The translations under genes were made by a program, and so were the position numbers. Under the pieces are notes generated by a model. The model was not told where the DNA came from. It did no database searches and saw only the letters and a program-made list of their open reading frames with translations. Positions 6,719-14,818 of a DNA stretch of 25,361 nt are shown in pieces. The stretch is from the NCBI GenBank assembly GCA_017435025.1, contig JAFSFU010000200.1, forward strand, positions 1 through 25,361. Direction: 5' to 3'. This stretch comes from Lachnospiraceae bacterium. GTDB taxonomy: Bacteria > Bacillota_A > Clostridia > Lachnospirales > Lachnospiraceae. Within the stretch, counting starts at the first letter, position 1, and every line of letters begins with the position of its first letter.

Positions 6719-7180
6719 CTAATAGAACCAACGAAAATATCCTGCGATCAGTCTGTCGCCCCAAAACATGGAAATGATCATACCTACACAAAGAGCCGGA
6801 CCAAATGCCATATGTGCATTCTCTCCGGCTTTCACTTTTTTGCATATGAGCAGGCAAAAAGCCTGCATTCCACCAATCATAATCGCAAGAAACATTCCGA
6901 CCAAAACGTTCTTCCATCCCAGAAAAAATCCCATGGTAAATACAAGCTTGATATCTCCGCCTCCGAATGCGTCGGATATCAAAATGCAAAGAAGATACAT
7001 CGGTACAGAAACACAGACGGCTCCTATGATCCGGTCTGGCATTGGAACTTCCGGCATGGCCCACAAAGAGATTCCGGCAAGAACGGCAACTGCTCCATTC
7101 AGTCCATCCGGAATCTCCATCGTCTTCCAATCCACCACTGCGATGATGAGAAGGAGCATTGTCATCAATATCTGAATCAT
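6719..7180 (-). CDS. Type IV prepilin peptidase, catalytic domain only (A24 family)
   Basis: The 153-residue membrane protein is an aspartyl prepilin peptidase that would cleave the leaders of the three pseudopilins encoded downstream. It consists almost entirely of the A24 catalytic domain. The first catalytic Asp is in VVDWKTMEIPD (D17), the second in the GGGD motif (FGGGDIKL, D76), with about five hydrophobic segments. The N-terminal methyltransferase domain and its Cys tetrad, present in PilD/ComC-type enzymes (~250 aa), are absent. Cleaved pilins may therefore stay unmethylated, or be methylated by another enzyme. It is the first gene of the pilus-like operon. AGGAGG lies 11 bases before the ATG, and an in-frame stop upstream excludes a longer protein. 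Confidence 0.93.
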   Translation of the reverse strand: MIQILMTMLLLIIAVVDWKTMEIPDGLNGAVAVLAGISLWAMPEVPMPDRIIGAVCVSVPMYLLCILISDAFGGGDIKLVFTMGFFLGWKNVLVGMFLAIMIGGMQAFCLLICKKVKAGENAHMAFGPALCVGMIISMFWGDRLIAGYFRWFY

Positions 7181-7203
7181 CCTATTTTACACCTCCTTTC
7201 TAC

Positions 7204-7232
7204 AAAAAAACTCCCCGATTTTCTCGGAGAGT
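7204..7232 (-). terminator. Intrinsic terminator in the leader of the pilus-like operon
   Basis: On the minus strand ACTCTCCGA / TCGGGGAGT form a 9-bp stem (one G-U pair) around a GAAAA loop, followed by seven T. It lies 46 bases beyond the spmA stop and 23 bases before the prepilin peptidase ATG, ending only about 5 bases before that gene's AGGAGG. It can terminate spmA transcripts and, given the promoter-like sequence just upstream, may attenuate the pilus operon. Confidence 0.88.
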
Positions 7233-7253
7233 TCCTACTGAAATATCAAATTC

Positions 7254-7282
7254 ATCATATAAAATCATATCTTCATTTTCAA
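7254..7282 (-). promoter_or_regulatory. Candidate promoter of the pilus-like operon, upstream of the terminator
   Basis: On the minus strand TTGAAA (7277-7282) and TATGAT (7254-7259) are separated by exactly 17 bases, a good sigma-A match. The -35 overlaps the stop codon of spmA. Predicted transcription would start near 7247 and pass through the 7204-7232 terminator before reaching the peptidase gene, leaving a leader of about 67 bases. Between the terminator and the ribosome site there is no room for another promoter. Confidence 0.5.
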
Positions 7283-7884
7283 TGCGTTCCTTTTCTATTT
7301 CTGCTCATAATCTTCGCAAATAGAATCCCTGCCAATGTACTGAATGCAGTTGCCGCGATTGCCGGCCCCACGATTGCTGTCGGCTCGGCACTACCATACT
7401 GACTCCGATAAGCAATCATGTTCATCGGAATCAACTGCAGAGACGAAATATTGATGACCAGAAACGTACACATCTCATCACTGGCAGACAGCAGCCTCCT
7501 GCTGTTTCCTCGCTCCTTTTCCAGATTTAAAAGTTCCTCCATGGCTCGCAGACCCGCCGGTGTTGCTGCCGATCCAAGACCTAGTATATTAGCAATCATA
7601 TTGGTAGAAATGTGCTCTGTCGCCGGATGGTCAAGGGGCAGATTCGGAAAAAGGAAACGAATCACCGGCTTCATTTTTTCTGTCATAGACCGGAGCAATC
7701 CTGCCTCCTCTCCTATCTTCAGTACACCACACCAAAAAGACATGACCCCAAGCATCGCTATCGCAAGATTCACCGCCTCTTTGGCCGACGCAATCATACT
7801 GTCTGTCACACTTCCCATGTTCCCATGAAATGCAGCCCATAAAATCCCCACTAACATCATGCCGGCCCATAAATAATTTAACAT
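7279..7884 (-). CDS. spmA: Spore maturation protein A (nucleoside-recognition Gate domain)
   Basis: The 201-residue membrane protein matches SpmA, which in Bacillus and Clostridium works with SpmB in dehydrating the spore core. Visible features are the N-terminal segment MLNYLWAGMMLVGILWA, the Gate-domain stretch AVNLAIAMLGVMSFWCGVLKI (about 37-57), and the region ANILGLGSAATPAGLRAMEE. Length is close to the ~196 residues of B. subtilis SpmA. The usual partner spmB does not follow; the next gene is a prepilin peptidase. The ribosome site (AAGGTGG) is inside the 3' arm of a hairpin that also looks like the terminator of the fatty-acid operon. Expression may therefore depend on readthrough or on a sporulation promoter I cannot identify. 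The gene supports a spore-forming organism. Confidence 0.92.
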   Translation of the reverse strand: MLNYLWAGMMLVGILWAAFHGNMGSVTDSMIASAKEAVNLAIAMLGVMSFWCGVLKIGEEAGLLRSMTEKMKPVIRFLFPNLPLDHPATEHISTNMIANILGLGSAATPAGLRAMEELLNLEKERGNSRRLLSASDEMCTFLVINISSLQLIPMNMIAYRSQYGSAEPTAIVGPAIAATAFSTLAGILFAKIMSRNRKGTH

Positions 7885-7930
7885 AAAAATCCCACCTTTC
7901 TGTCAAACCTCTATGACAAAAAGGTGGGAT
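7885..7930 (-). terminator. Hairpin between accDA and spmA that contains the spmA ribosome site
   Basis: On the minus strand ATCCCACCTTT (7920-7930) pairs perfectly with AAAGGTGGGAT (7889-7899). The helix continues after one mismatch as TGTCA/TGACA, with an 8-base loop. Four more T follow the distal arm, directly before the spmA ATG (7884). It fits a Rho-independent terminator for the fatty-acid operon (11 bases after the accDA stop). The distal arm also holds the AAGGTGG ribosome site of spmA, so folding would mask it. Confidence 0.8.
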
Positions 7931-7941
7931 ATATTCCTTGA

Positions 7942-9648
7942 TCAATATTTTCGAAACCGTTCGTAACGATACTGGACAATCTCATCCCTCGTACGAAAAC
8001 TCCATACGGCTAAAAATTCTGTTATCGCGTGATCCATATTTTGGGCGAGTGCTGGAAGTGTTTCCGCACAAGCCGGCTTTTCTTCCGGAATGATCCGCTC
8101 CACAATCCCCAGATCTTTTAATTCTCTTGCAGTGATCCGCATCATTCGGGCCGCCTCTTCTGCCCGTTTACTGTCCTTCCACAAAATAGAAGCAAATCCT
8201 TCCGGAGATAAAATGGAATAACTGGAATTCTCCATCATCCATACTTCGTTGGCCACAGCCATAGCCAATGCGCCTCCACTGCCCCCTTCTCCGATCACAA
8301 TAGACAAAATCGGAACTTTCAGATTCGACATTTCAAACAAATTTCGAGCAATGGCTTCGCCTTGCCCACGTTCCTCCGCTTCAATTCCGCAAAAGGCCCC
8401 CGGCGTATCGACAAAGCAGATGATTGGTCGCCCAAACATCTCTGCCTGTTTCATGAGGCGCAACGCTTTACGATATCCCTCCGGTGAAGGCATTCCGAAA
8501 TTTCGGAGGATATTTTCTTTGGTTGTTTTTCCTTTCTCCTGACCAATAACCGTCACAGGCATTCCATGAAAACTGGCGATTCCGCCAATGACCGCGCCGT
8601 CATCTTTATAATATCGGTCACCGTGAAACTCTATAAAACCATCAAACAATGCATGTATATAATCCGATGCCACCGGTCGGTCAGCTCTTCTGGAGCATTT
8701 GACCAATTCCCATGCACTCAGCTGCGAAGCCTTTAAAGGACTCCGGTTTCCCGGTCTGATCGGTCGGTTGGAAAACAAAGTCTTTTCTGCATGAACAAGA
8801 TGCAGCCGCAGTATTTCTGCCAGAATCTCTCTCATTTCTTCACGTTTCACAATTTTATCGATGAAACCATGTTCTAAAAGGAATTCTGCTCTCTGAAATC
8901 CATCCGGCAGTTTCTGCCCGATGGTCTGTTCAATCACACGGGGGCCGGCAAACCCGATCAATGCCCCGGGTTCTGCCAGAATGATGTCGCCCAACATGGC
9001 GAAGCTCGCAGTTACCCCTCCGGTTGTCGGGTCCGTCAATACACTGACAAACAGCTGCCCTGCATCGTGATGGCGCTTCAACGCTGCCGATGTCTTCGCC
9101 ATCTGCATCAGAGAAACCATTCCTTCCTGCATCCTGGCGCCACCGGAACACGAAAAGATGACGACCGGCAACTGTTCTCTGGTTGCACGTTCCACCATGC
9201 GAGTAATCTTTTCTCCCATGTTATGCCCCATACTGCTCATCAGAAACCTTGCATCGCAAACACCAAGAGCTGCCGGATACCCGCCGATTTTACAGCATCC
9301 GGTCACGATCGCCTCATTCAAATGGCTCTTTTCCTGAGCTGCCAAAAGCTTTTTTTCATATCCGGGAAATGAAAGCGGATTGGATAGTTCCATTTCCCTA
9401 TCCCATTCCTCAAACGTTCCCTCATCAGCCAAAAGCCGAATTCTTTGATTGGCACCGATGCGAAAATATCCACCACACTTCGGACAAATGTTTTGATTGG
9501 CGTAGACATCCTCCACATAAATCGGTCTTCCGCATATATTGCACTTCTTCCAAAGATCCGCAGGCATCTTTTTCCTTGCAGAGTTTTCTTCCGCCTTATA
9601 TGGTTTATCAATTTTTGTATATGTCTTTTTGAACATGTTTTTTAACAT
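7942..9648 (-). CDS. accDA: Acetyl-CoA carboxylase carboxyltransferase, fused beta-alpha (AccD-AccA)
   Basis: The 568-residue protein joins both carboxyltransferase subunits, which transfer the carboxyl group from carboxybiotin to acetyl-CoA to make malonyl-CoA. The AccD half has the zinc ribbon CNIC...CPKC (C36, C39, C55, C58), then SCSGGARMQEG (166-176) and TDPTTGGVTASFAMLGD (205-221). The AccA half begins near SAWELVKCSRRADRP (311-325) and shows the conserved stretches DGFIEFHGDR (336-345), DTPGAFCGIEAEERGQ (414-429) and VIGEGGSGGALA (451-462). The N-terminal helices of separate AccA proteins are reduced to a linker of about 15-20 residues. I chose the ATG at 9648, since GAGGT lies 9 bases upstream and earlier starts would run into accC. 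It is the last gene of the fab-acc operon. Confidence 0.95.
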   Translation of the reverse strand: MLKNMFKKTYTKIDKPYKAEENSARKKMPADLWKKCNICGRPIYVEDVYANQNICPKCGGYFRIGANQRIRLLADEGTFEEWDREMELSNPLSFPGYEKKLLAAQEKSHLNEAIVTGCCKIGGYPAALGVCDARFLMSSMGHNMGEKITRMVERATREQLPVVIFSCSGGARMQEGMVSLMQMAKTSAALKRHHDAGQLFVSVLTDPTTGGVTASFAMLGDIILAEPGALIGFAGPRVIEQTIGQKLPDGFQRAEFLLEHGFIDKIVKREEMREILAEILRLHLVHAEKTLFSNRPIRPGNRSPLKASQLSAWELVKCSRRADRPVASDYIHALFDGFIEFHGDRYYKDDGAVIGGIASFHGMPVTVIGQEKGKTTKENILRNFGMPSPEGYRKALRLMKQAEMFGRPIICFVDTPGAFCGIEAEERGQGEAIARNLFEMSNLKVPILSIVIGEGGSGGALAMAVANEVWMMENSSYSILSPEGFASILWKDSKRAEEAARMMRITARELKDLGIVERIIPEEKPACAETLPALAQNMDHAITEFLAVWSFRTRDEIVQYRYERFRKY

Positions 9649-9661
9649 GAAATAAATACCT

Positions 9662-11014
9662 CTATTTGCAGTATTCCGGAAAATGAGTTGGAATAAAGTC
9701 TGTATCCAGGATTCCCCTCTCAAAATCCGGATTACCTAAAATTTCATACTGAAAATCTAGATTGGTATCGATTCCCTCTATGACCAGCTCGCCAAGAGCA
9801 CTTCGCATCTTTGCAATGGCTGATTCTCTGTCTTTATCGTGTACGATCAGTTTCAGTATCATAGAATCATAGTTTGCCGGAACTTTATACTGATTGTATA
9901 CAGCCGTATCCACTCGCACCCCACGCCCACCCGGCAGATGAAGTTCTGTGATCACACCGGGACTGGGCATAAAGCTTTTCTTGGGATTTTCCGCATTGAT
10001 CCGACATTCAATTGCATGTCCGTCAATGATGATCTCATCCTGTTTCACGGAAATCGGTTCTCCGTTTGCAATCCGAATCTGTTCTTTGATCAGATCCACA
10101 TTGGTCACCGCTTCTGTCACCGGATGCTCCACCTGAATGCGGGTGTTCATTTCCATGAAATAAAACTGGCCGTTCTTATCCAGTAAAAACTCAATGGTTC
10201 CTGCATTTTCGTAACCTGCCGCCTTCGCAGCGCGAACAGCCATTTCACCCATTCTTGTACGCAGTTCCGAAGAAATAGCTGCAGAAGGTGCCTCCTCCAA
10301 AACTTTCTGATGGCGTCTTTGAATGGAGCAGTCGCGCTCTCCCAGATGAATCACATTGCCGTGTTTATCCGCCAATACTTGAAATTCAATATGGCGCGGA
10401 TGTTCCACAAAACGCTCGATATACATGGTATCATCAGAGAAACCTTTCACCGCTTCCATCTGTGCATTTAGGAAATTAGCTTCAAAATCCATCTCAGAAC
10501 GTGAAATCCGCATTCCCTTTCCGCCTCCACCGCTGGATGCTTTGATCATGACAGGAAATCCAATTTCTCCTGCAATCTTTCTTCCCTCTTCTACTGTAAA
10601 TACCGGTTCTTTGCTGCCAGGTATCACCGGAACACCGGCATCCATCATAGTCTTTCTGGCTTCCGATTTGTTTCCCATTTTATGGATCACCTCGGCAGAT
10701 GGCCCGATAAAACAGATATTGCATTTCTCGCACAATTCGGCAAATCTGGAATTTTCTGACAAAAAACCAAATCCCGGGTGAATGGCATCAGCCTTCGATG
10801 CCACACATGCAGACAAGATTCTCTCCATATCCAAATAGCTTTCCACAGAGGGAGCCGGTCCGATGCAAATGGCCTCGTCTGCCAGCATCGTATGAAGTGC
10901 TTCTTTGTCAGCTTCCGAATAAACAGCGACGGTCTGAATTCCCATTTCTCTGCATGCGCGGATAATACGAACCGCAATCTCGCCACGATTGGCGATCAAA
11001 ATTTTATGAAACAT
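9662..11014 (-). CDS. accC: Acetyl-CoA carboxylase, biotin carboxylase subunit
   Basis: The 450-residue enzyme uses ATP and bicarbonate to carboxylate the biotin on AccB. It has the N-terminal MFHKILIANRGEIAVRIIRA, the ATP-grasp glycine loop SSGGGGKGMR (160-169), and RDCSIQRRHQK (227-237). The catalytic cluster YFMEMNTRIQVEHPVTE contains Glu288, Asn290 and Arg292, the same numbers as in the E. coli enzyme. Its length is normal for the family. It lies 12 bases after fabZ and 13 bases before accDA. Start and function are clear. Confidence 0.98.
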   Translation of the reverse strand: MFHKILIANRGEIAVRIIRACREMGIQTVAVYSEADKEALHTMLADEAICIGPAPSVESYLDMERILSACVASKADAIHPGFGFLSENSRFAELCEKCNICFIGPSAEVIHKMGNKSEARKTMMDAGVPVIPGSKEPVFTVEEGRKIAGEIGFPVMIKASSGGGGKGMRISRSEMDFEANFLNAQMEAVKGFSDDTMYIERFVEHPRHIEFQVLADKHGNVIHLGERDCSIQRRHQKVLEEAPSAAISSELRTRMGEMAVRAAKAAGYENAGTIEFLLDKNGQFYFMEMNTRIQVEHPVTEAVTNVDLIKEQIRIANGEPISVKQDEIIIDGHAIECRINAENPKKSFMPSPGVITELHLPGGRGVRVDTAVYNQYKVPANYDSMILKLIVHDKDRESAIAKMRSALGELVIEGIDTNLDFQYEILGNPDFERGILDTDFIPTHFPEYCK

Positions 11015-11026
11015 ATCTTCACCAAC

Positions 11027-11452
11027 CTAACCGATCATAAATGTAAGTTCTGCAGAAACAACAGTTTTTCCATCTACTGTTGCCACAGCACTTCCTATTC
11101 CCACAGGTCCCTTTTGTTTGATGATCTCGCATTCCAAACAAAGCTTATCACCCGGAACAACTTTCTTTTTAAATTTCACATGATTCATACCGCCAAAATA
11201 AGCAGTCTTCCCTTTATTTTCCTCTACGCTCAAGATTGCCACCGCACCTGTCTGAGCTAAAGCCTCCACGATCAGCACCCCCGGCATCACCGGCTCCTGA
11301 GGAAAATGACCCTGAAACCATGGTTCATTAAAGGTAACGCATTTATGCCCCACAGCCCGAACGCCCGGTTCCAGCTCCTCAATGCTGTCAATCAGAAGAA
11401 ATGGGTGTCTATGCGGGATAATCGCCTGAATTTCTTTTATTCCTAACATCAT
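11027..11452 (-). CDS. fabZ: 3-hydroxyacyl-ACP dehydratase FabZ
   Basis: The 141-residue protein is the hot-dog-fold dehydratase that removes water from 3-hydroxyacyl-ACP. It shows IPHRHPFLLID (12-22), and the catalytic His49 and Glu63 in FQGHFPQEPVMPGVLIVEA. Length matches the family. The gene sits between accB and accC, exactly as in streptococcal fab operons. The start could be either of two adjacent ATG codons (11452 or 11449); GGAGCAGTAA precedes the first. No fabA or fabM is nearby, so how unsaturated fatty acids are made is not shown here. Confidence 0.97.
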   Translation of the reverse strand: MMLGIKEIQAIIPHRHPFLLIDSIEELEPGVRAVGHKCVTFNEPWFQGHFPQEPVMPGVLIVEALAQTGAVAILSVEENKGKTAYFGGMNHVKFKKKVVPGDKLCLECEIIKQKGPVGIGSAVATVDGKTVVSAELTFMIG

Positions 11453-11465
11453 TTACTGCTCCTAA

Positions 11466-11891
11466 TCATCGAATGATAAATAATGGCTGACCATACTCCA
11501 CCATCGATTCGTTCTCTACCAAAACAGCTTCTACAATGCCGTCGTATTCGCTTTCAATTTCATTCATCAGCTTCATGGCTTCAACAATTCCGACCACTTG
11601 TCCCTTTTTCACATGATCACCCACTTTTACAAAATCTTCTGCATCCGGTGCCGGCGCCGAGTAGAAGGTTCCTACTAACGGACAAGTGATTCGATTTCCG
11701 GATTCTGTATACACCATACTGTCTACATTTTCATAATCCCGAACTATCTGTCTTACAGCCATGGATTCTGTTCCTGTTTTCTCCGGCTCTCGCTTCATCT
11801 TAATCCTGGTATCACCATGTTCCAGTTCCAATGTTGTCAGACCATTCTCTGAAACAGCCTCCATAAGTGCAATAATCTCCTTGATATCCAT
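11466..11891 (-). CDS. accB: Acetyl-CoA carboxylase biotin carboxyl carrier protein
   Basis: The 141-residue carrier starts MDIKEIIALMEAVSENG, the usual N-terminus of clostridial BCCPs. It ends in a biotinyl/lipoyl domain with the attachment site EAMKLMNEIE (biotin on Lys107), the 'thumb'-like PLVGTFYSAPAP segment, and a closing GQPLFIIR. The Pro/Ala-rich linker found in many BCCPs is short. An alternative ATG nine bases further upstream (11900) is possible, but the chosen one has AGAGG at better spacing and starts at the conserved position. The carrier shuttles between AccC and the fused AccDA encoded downstream. Confidence 0.95.
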   Translation of the reverse strand: MDIKEIIALMEAVSENGLTTLELEHGDTRIKMKREPEKTGTESMAVRQIVRDYENVDSMVYTESGNRITCPLVGTFYSAPAPDAEDFVKVGDHVKKGQVVGIVEAMKLMNEIESEYDGIVEAVLVENESMVEYGQPLFIIR

Positions 11892-11903
11892 GGTTCTCAT
11901 CCT

Positions 11904-13139
11904 CTACTCTTCATATTTCTTTATCAGGAGACTGGCGTTATGGCCTCCAAATCCCAAAGAATTGCTAATGACATAATTCAAATTTGTATACATGCCTTCC
12001 CCCGCAGCATAATCCAGATCGCACTCCGCGTCTGGCACCGTTAAACCTGCAGTCGCATGAATAAATCCATCTTCCAGAGATTTCACACAAACTACAAACT
12101 CCACACCACCGGCTGCACCAAGCAGATGACCGATCATCGATTTGGTGGAATTAACTTTTAATTTATAAGCATGTTCACCGAATACCCGTTTGATCGCTTT
12201 TGTTTCGAACAGATCATTGTGATGGGTGCCTGTCCCGTGTGCATTGATGTAATCGACCTGCTCGGCCCGGATTCCGGCTTCATTCATCGCATTCGTCATA
12301 GCCTGCGCTGCACCGCTTCCATCCTCTGCCGGAGATGTAATATGATACGCATCGCATGTAGCACCATAGCCAACCACTTCTGCGTAGATTTTTGCTCCGC
12401 GGGATTTTGCATGTTCCAAAGACTCAAGAACCACAACACCTGCTCCCTCACCCATAACAAAACCACCTCGTTCCGCATCAAAGGGAATGGATGCCCGCGC
12501 CGGATCTCCGGAAGTGGAAAGTGCGGTAAGTCCCGAAAAACCGGCTACGCCGATCGGTGTAATACAGGCCTCGGTTCCTCCGGCTACCATCACATCTGCC
12601 TCTCCATGCTGAATGGATCGCATAGCTTCACCGATGGAATGAGTACCTGATGCACACGCAGTAACCACATCCATACATTTTCCTTTCAATCCAAACTGGA
12701 TGGCAACATTTCCGGCTGCCATATTGCCAATCATCAATGGTATCATTAGAGGGTTGGTTCTTCCCGGTCCCTTCTCCATCATTTTTGCATGCTCTTTTTC
12801 AATAATCTGGAGACTTCCAACACCGGAACTGACACAAACACCCACGCGATACGGATTCTCGCTATCCATGTCCAGTTTTGCATCCTCCAGAGCCTGTTTT
12901 GCTGCTGCGACAGCAAACTGGGAAAATCGTTCCATTCTTCTGGCTGCTTTCGGATCCATATATTGTTTTGCATCAAATTCCTTCACTTCTGCTGCCAGCT
13001 TTACTTTAAACTCTGTTGTATCAAAAGCTGCGATCGGTTCAAATCCTAGCTTTTTATCTTTTAAACCACTCCAGAATGTATCCACACCATTTCCGATCGG
13101 AGTAATCACACCCATACCGGTTACGACAACTCTGTTCAT
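11904..13139 (-). CDS. fabF: Beta-ketoacyl-ACP synthase II
   Basis: The 411-residue thiolase-fold condensing enzyme elongates acyl-ACP with malonyl-ACP. The catalytic triad is visible: Cys162 in VTACASGTHSIGEAM, His301 in NAHGTGTHHND, and His338 in KSMIGHLLGAAGG. It starts MNRVVVTGMGVITPIG, and its length is typical of FabF. It follows fabG by 24 bases and precedes accB by 12 bases. It is the only elongating KAS in the operon, so FabH provides initiation and FabF the later rounds. Confidence 0.98.
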   Translation of the reverse strand: MNRVVVTGMGVITPIGNGVDTFWSGLKDKKLGFEPIAAFDTTEFKVKLAAEVKEFDAKQYMDPKAARRMERFSQFAVAAAKQALEDAKLDMDSENPYRVGVCVSSGVGSLQIIEKEHAKMMEKGPGRTNPLMIPLMIGNMAAGNVAIQFGLKGKCMDVVTACASGTHSIGEAMRSIQHGEADVMVAGGTEACITPIGVAGFSGLTALSTSGDPARASIPFDAERGGFVMGEGAGVVVLESLEHAKSRGAKIYAEVVGYGATCDAYHITSPAEDGSGAAQAMTNAMNEAGIRAEQVDYINAHGTGTHHNDLFETKAIKRVFGEHAYKLKVNSTKSMIGHLLGAAGGVEFVVCVKSLEDGFIHATAGLTVPDAECDLDYAAGEGMYTNLNYVISNSLGFGGHNASLLIKKYEE

Positions 13140-13163
13140 TTTTATCTCCTACTATCTATTTCT

Positions 13164-13907
13164 TTACATAGCCATGCCACCGTCAACCTGAATCACTTGA
13201 CCGGTAATATAACCGGACAGATCGGATGCCAGAAATGCCACAGTCTCCGCTACATCTTCTGGTTTTCCAAACTTTTTTAATGGTATCTGGTCACCCATGG
13301 TGTTTTTGATCTCATCTGACAAAACTGCGGTCATCTCCGTTTCAATGAATCCCGGAGCAACTGCATTGGATGTAATTCCGCGACTGCCAAGTTCCCTTGC
13401 TACAGACTTGGTAAGACCGATCAAACCGGCTTTGGATGCGCAATAATTTGCCTGACCGGCATTTCCCATGATCCCGGACACAGAGGAAACATTGATGATG
13501 CGTCCGGATCGCTGCTTTAACATCTGTCTGGAAACATGTTTTACACAGTTGAATGCACCTTTCAGATTAATATTTAAGACTGAATCGTAATCTTCCTCAG
13601 ACATTTTCATAATCAGGTTATCTCTTGTAATTCCTGCATTATTCACCAAAATATCCAGATGCCCATATTTTTTCGACAGGCGGTCGATCATTTCTTTGGT
13701 CTGGTCATAATCTGCCACATTGCAGCAAACGGCTTCTGCACATCCTCCGGCTGTTTCGATTCCTCCCACAACCTCCTCTGCCTTCTCTTTCGACTCACTG
13801 TAATTGACAATGACGACCGCGCCGTATCGCGCCAGAGTTACCGCGATCTGACGACCAATGCCGCGGCTTGCTCCGGTGACCAGAGCCACTTTTCCGGTTA
13901 AATCCAT
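13164..13907 (-). CDS. fabG: 3-oxoacyl-ACP reductase
   Basis: The 247-residue short-chain dehydrogenase reduces 3-ketoacyl-ACP with NADPH. The nucleotide-binding motif TGASRGIG (11-18), NNAG (89-92) and the catalytic Ser142, Tyr155 and Lys159 (INVSSVSG, then NYCASK) are all present. The C-terminus ends [12 protein letters not shown], as usual for FabG. The start codon overlaps the last ten bases of fabD, and a GGAG ribosome site sits inside fabD. Confidence 0.98.
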   Translation of the reverse strand: MDLTGKVALVTGASRGIGRQIAVTLARYGAVVIVNYSESKEKAEEVVGGIETAGGCAEAVCCNVADYDQTKEMIDRLSKKYGHLDILVNNAGITRDNLIMKMSEEDYDSVLNINLKGAFNCVKHVSRQMLKQRSGRIINVSSVSGIMGNAGQANYCASKAGLIGLTKSVARELGSRGITSNAVAPGFIETEMTAVLSDEIKNTMGDQIPLKKFGKPEDVAETVAFLASDLSGYITGQVIQVDGGMAM

Positions 13908-14809
13908 AATTTCTCCAAATCTTTCATTTTTTCAATATTGATCAGTGTCACATTGCGATCTATTTTCTTTACAAATCCTGACAATGTCTTTCCGGGTCCA
14001 ATTTCTATAAACCGATCGACACCATCCTTGATCATCCTCTCAACTGTCTGCTGCCAGCGAACAGAAGAAGATACCTGCTTTTCTAAAAGTGACTTTACTT
14101 CTGATGCCGTATTTACATAATCCGCTGTTACATTTGCAATATATGGAATTTGCGGTTCATAAATCTCCACCTGTTCCAGATATTTTCCCAGTTTTCTTCC
14201 CGCATCTTTCAATAAATACGAATGAAACGGACCGCTTACATTTAATGGCAAAACCCTTTTTGCTCCTGCTTCTTTTAATTTTTGTGCTGCCAATTCTATC
14301 GCATCCAATTTACCGGAAATCACGATTTGGCCCGGACAATTGTAATTTGCCACCTGAACACCTTCCAGAGATTCCACGACAGCATTCACCTGCTCGGCAG
14401 TCATGCCCAAAACAGCACTCATGCCTCCAATTCCTGTCGGAACCGCTTCCTGCATAAGAATTCCCCGATGTCTGACTGTTTGAATCGCATCTTCCACGGA
14501 CATCACACCGGCTGCCACCAGCGCCGGATATTCCCCGAGACTCAGACCGGCTGTCACATCCGCACAATATCCCATTTCCTCCATTACCTTCAGCATAGTG
14601 ATACTGGTCGTTACCATAGCCGGCTGTGTATATTCCGTAATATTCAGCCTGTTATTGGGTTCAAAACAAAGTTCCGGCATAGAAAATCCCAAAAGTTCTG
14701 TCGCCAGGTCAAAAATTCTTTTTCCAGACTCCGTTTTCTCATAAAAATCCCGACCCATTCCGCAAACCTGTGCGCCCTGTCCGGGAAAAATAAATGCGGT
14801 CTTTCCCAT
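13898..14809 (-). CDS. fabD: Malonyl-CoA:ACP transacylase
   Basis: The 303-residue acyltransferase moves malonyl groups from CoA to ACP. It begins [13 protein letters not shown], has the nucleophile Ser90 in [10 protein letters not shown], the active-site His196 in [10 protein letters not shown], and [13 protein letters not shown] near the C-terminus. Length matches the family. It is 9 bases downstream of fabK and overlaps fabG by 10 bases. Confidence 0.98.
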   Translation of the reverse strand: MGKTAFIFPGQGAQVCGMGRDFYEKTESGKRIFDLATELLGFSMPELCFEPNNRLNITEYTQPAMVTTSITMLKVMEEMGYCADVTAGLSLGEYPALVAAGVMSVEDAIQTVRHRGILMQEAVPTGIGGMSAVLGMTAEQVNAVVESLEGVQVANYNCPGQIVISGKLDAIELAAQKLKEAGAKRVLPLNVSGPFHSYLLKDAGRKLGKYLEQVEIYEPQIPYIANVTADYVNTASEVKSLLEKQVSSSVRWQQTVERMIKDGVDRFIEIGPGKTLSGFVKKIDRNVTLINIEKMKDLEKLWI

Positions 14810-14818
14810 AGGTTTCTC

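Noticed and set aside
7181..7278. A c-di-GMP riboswitch controlling the pilus-like operon.
   Set aside because: The leader is too short and lacks the conserved riboswitch core; only a simple terminator hairpin is visible.
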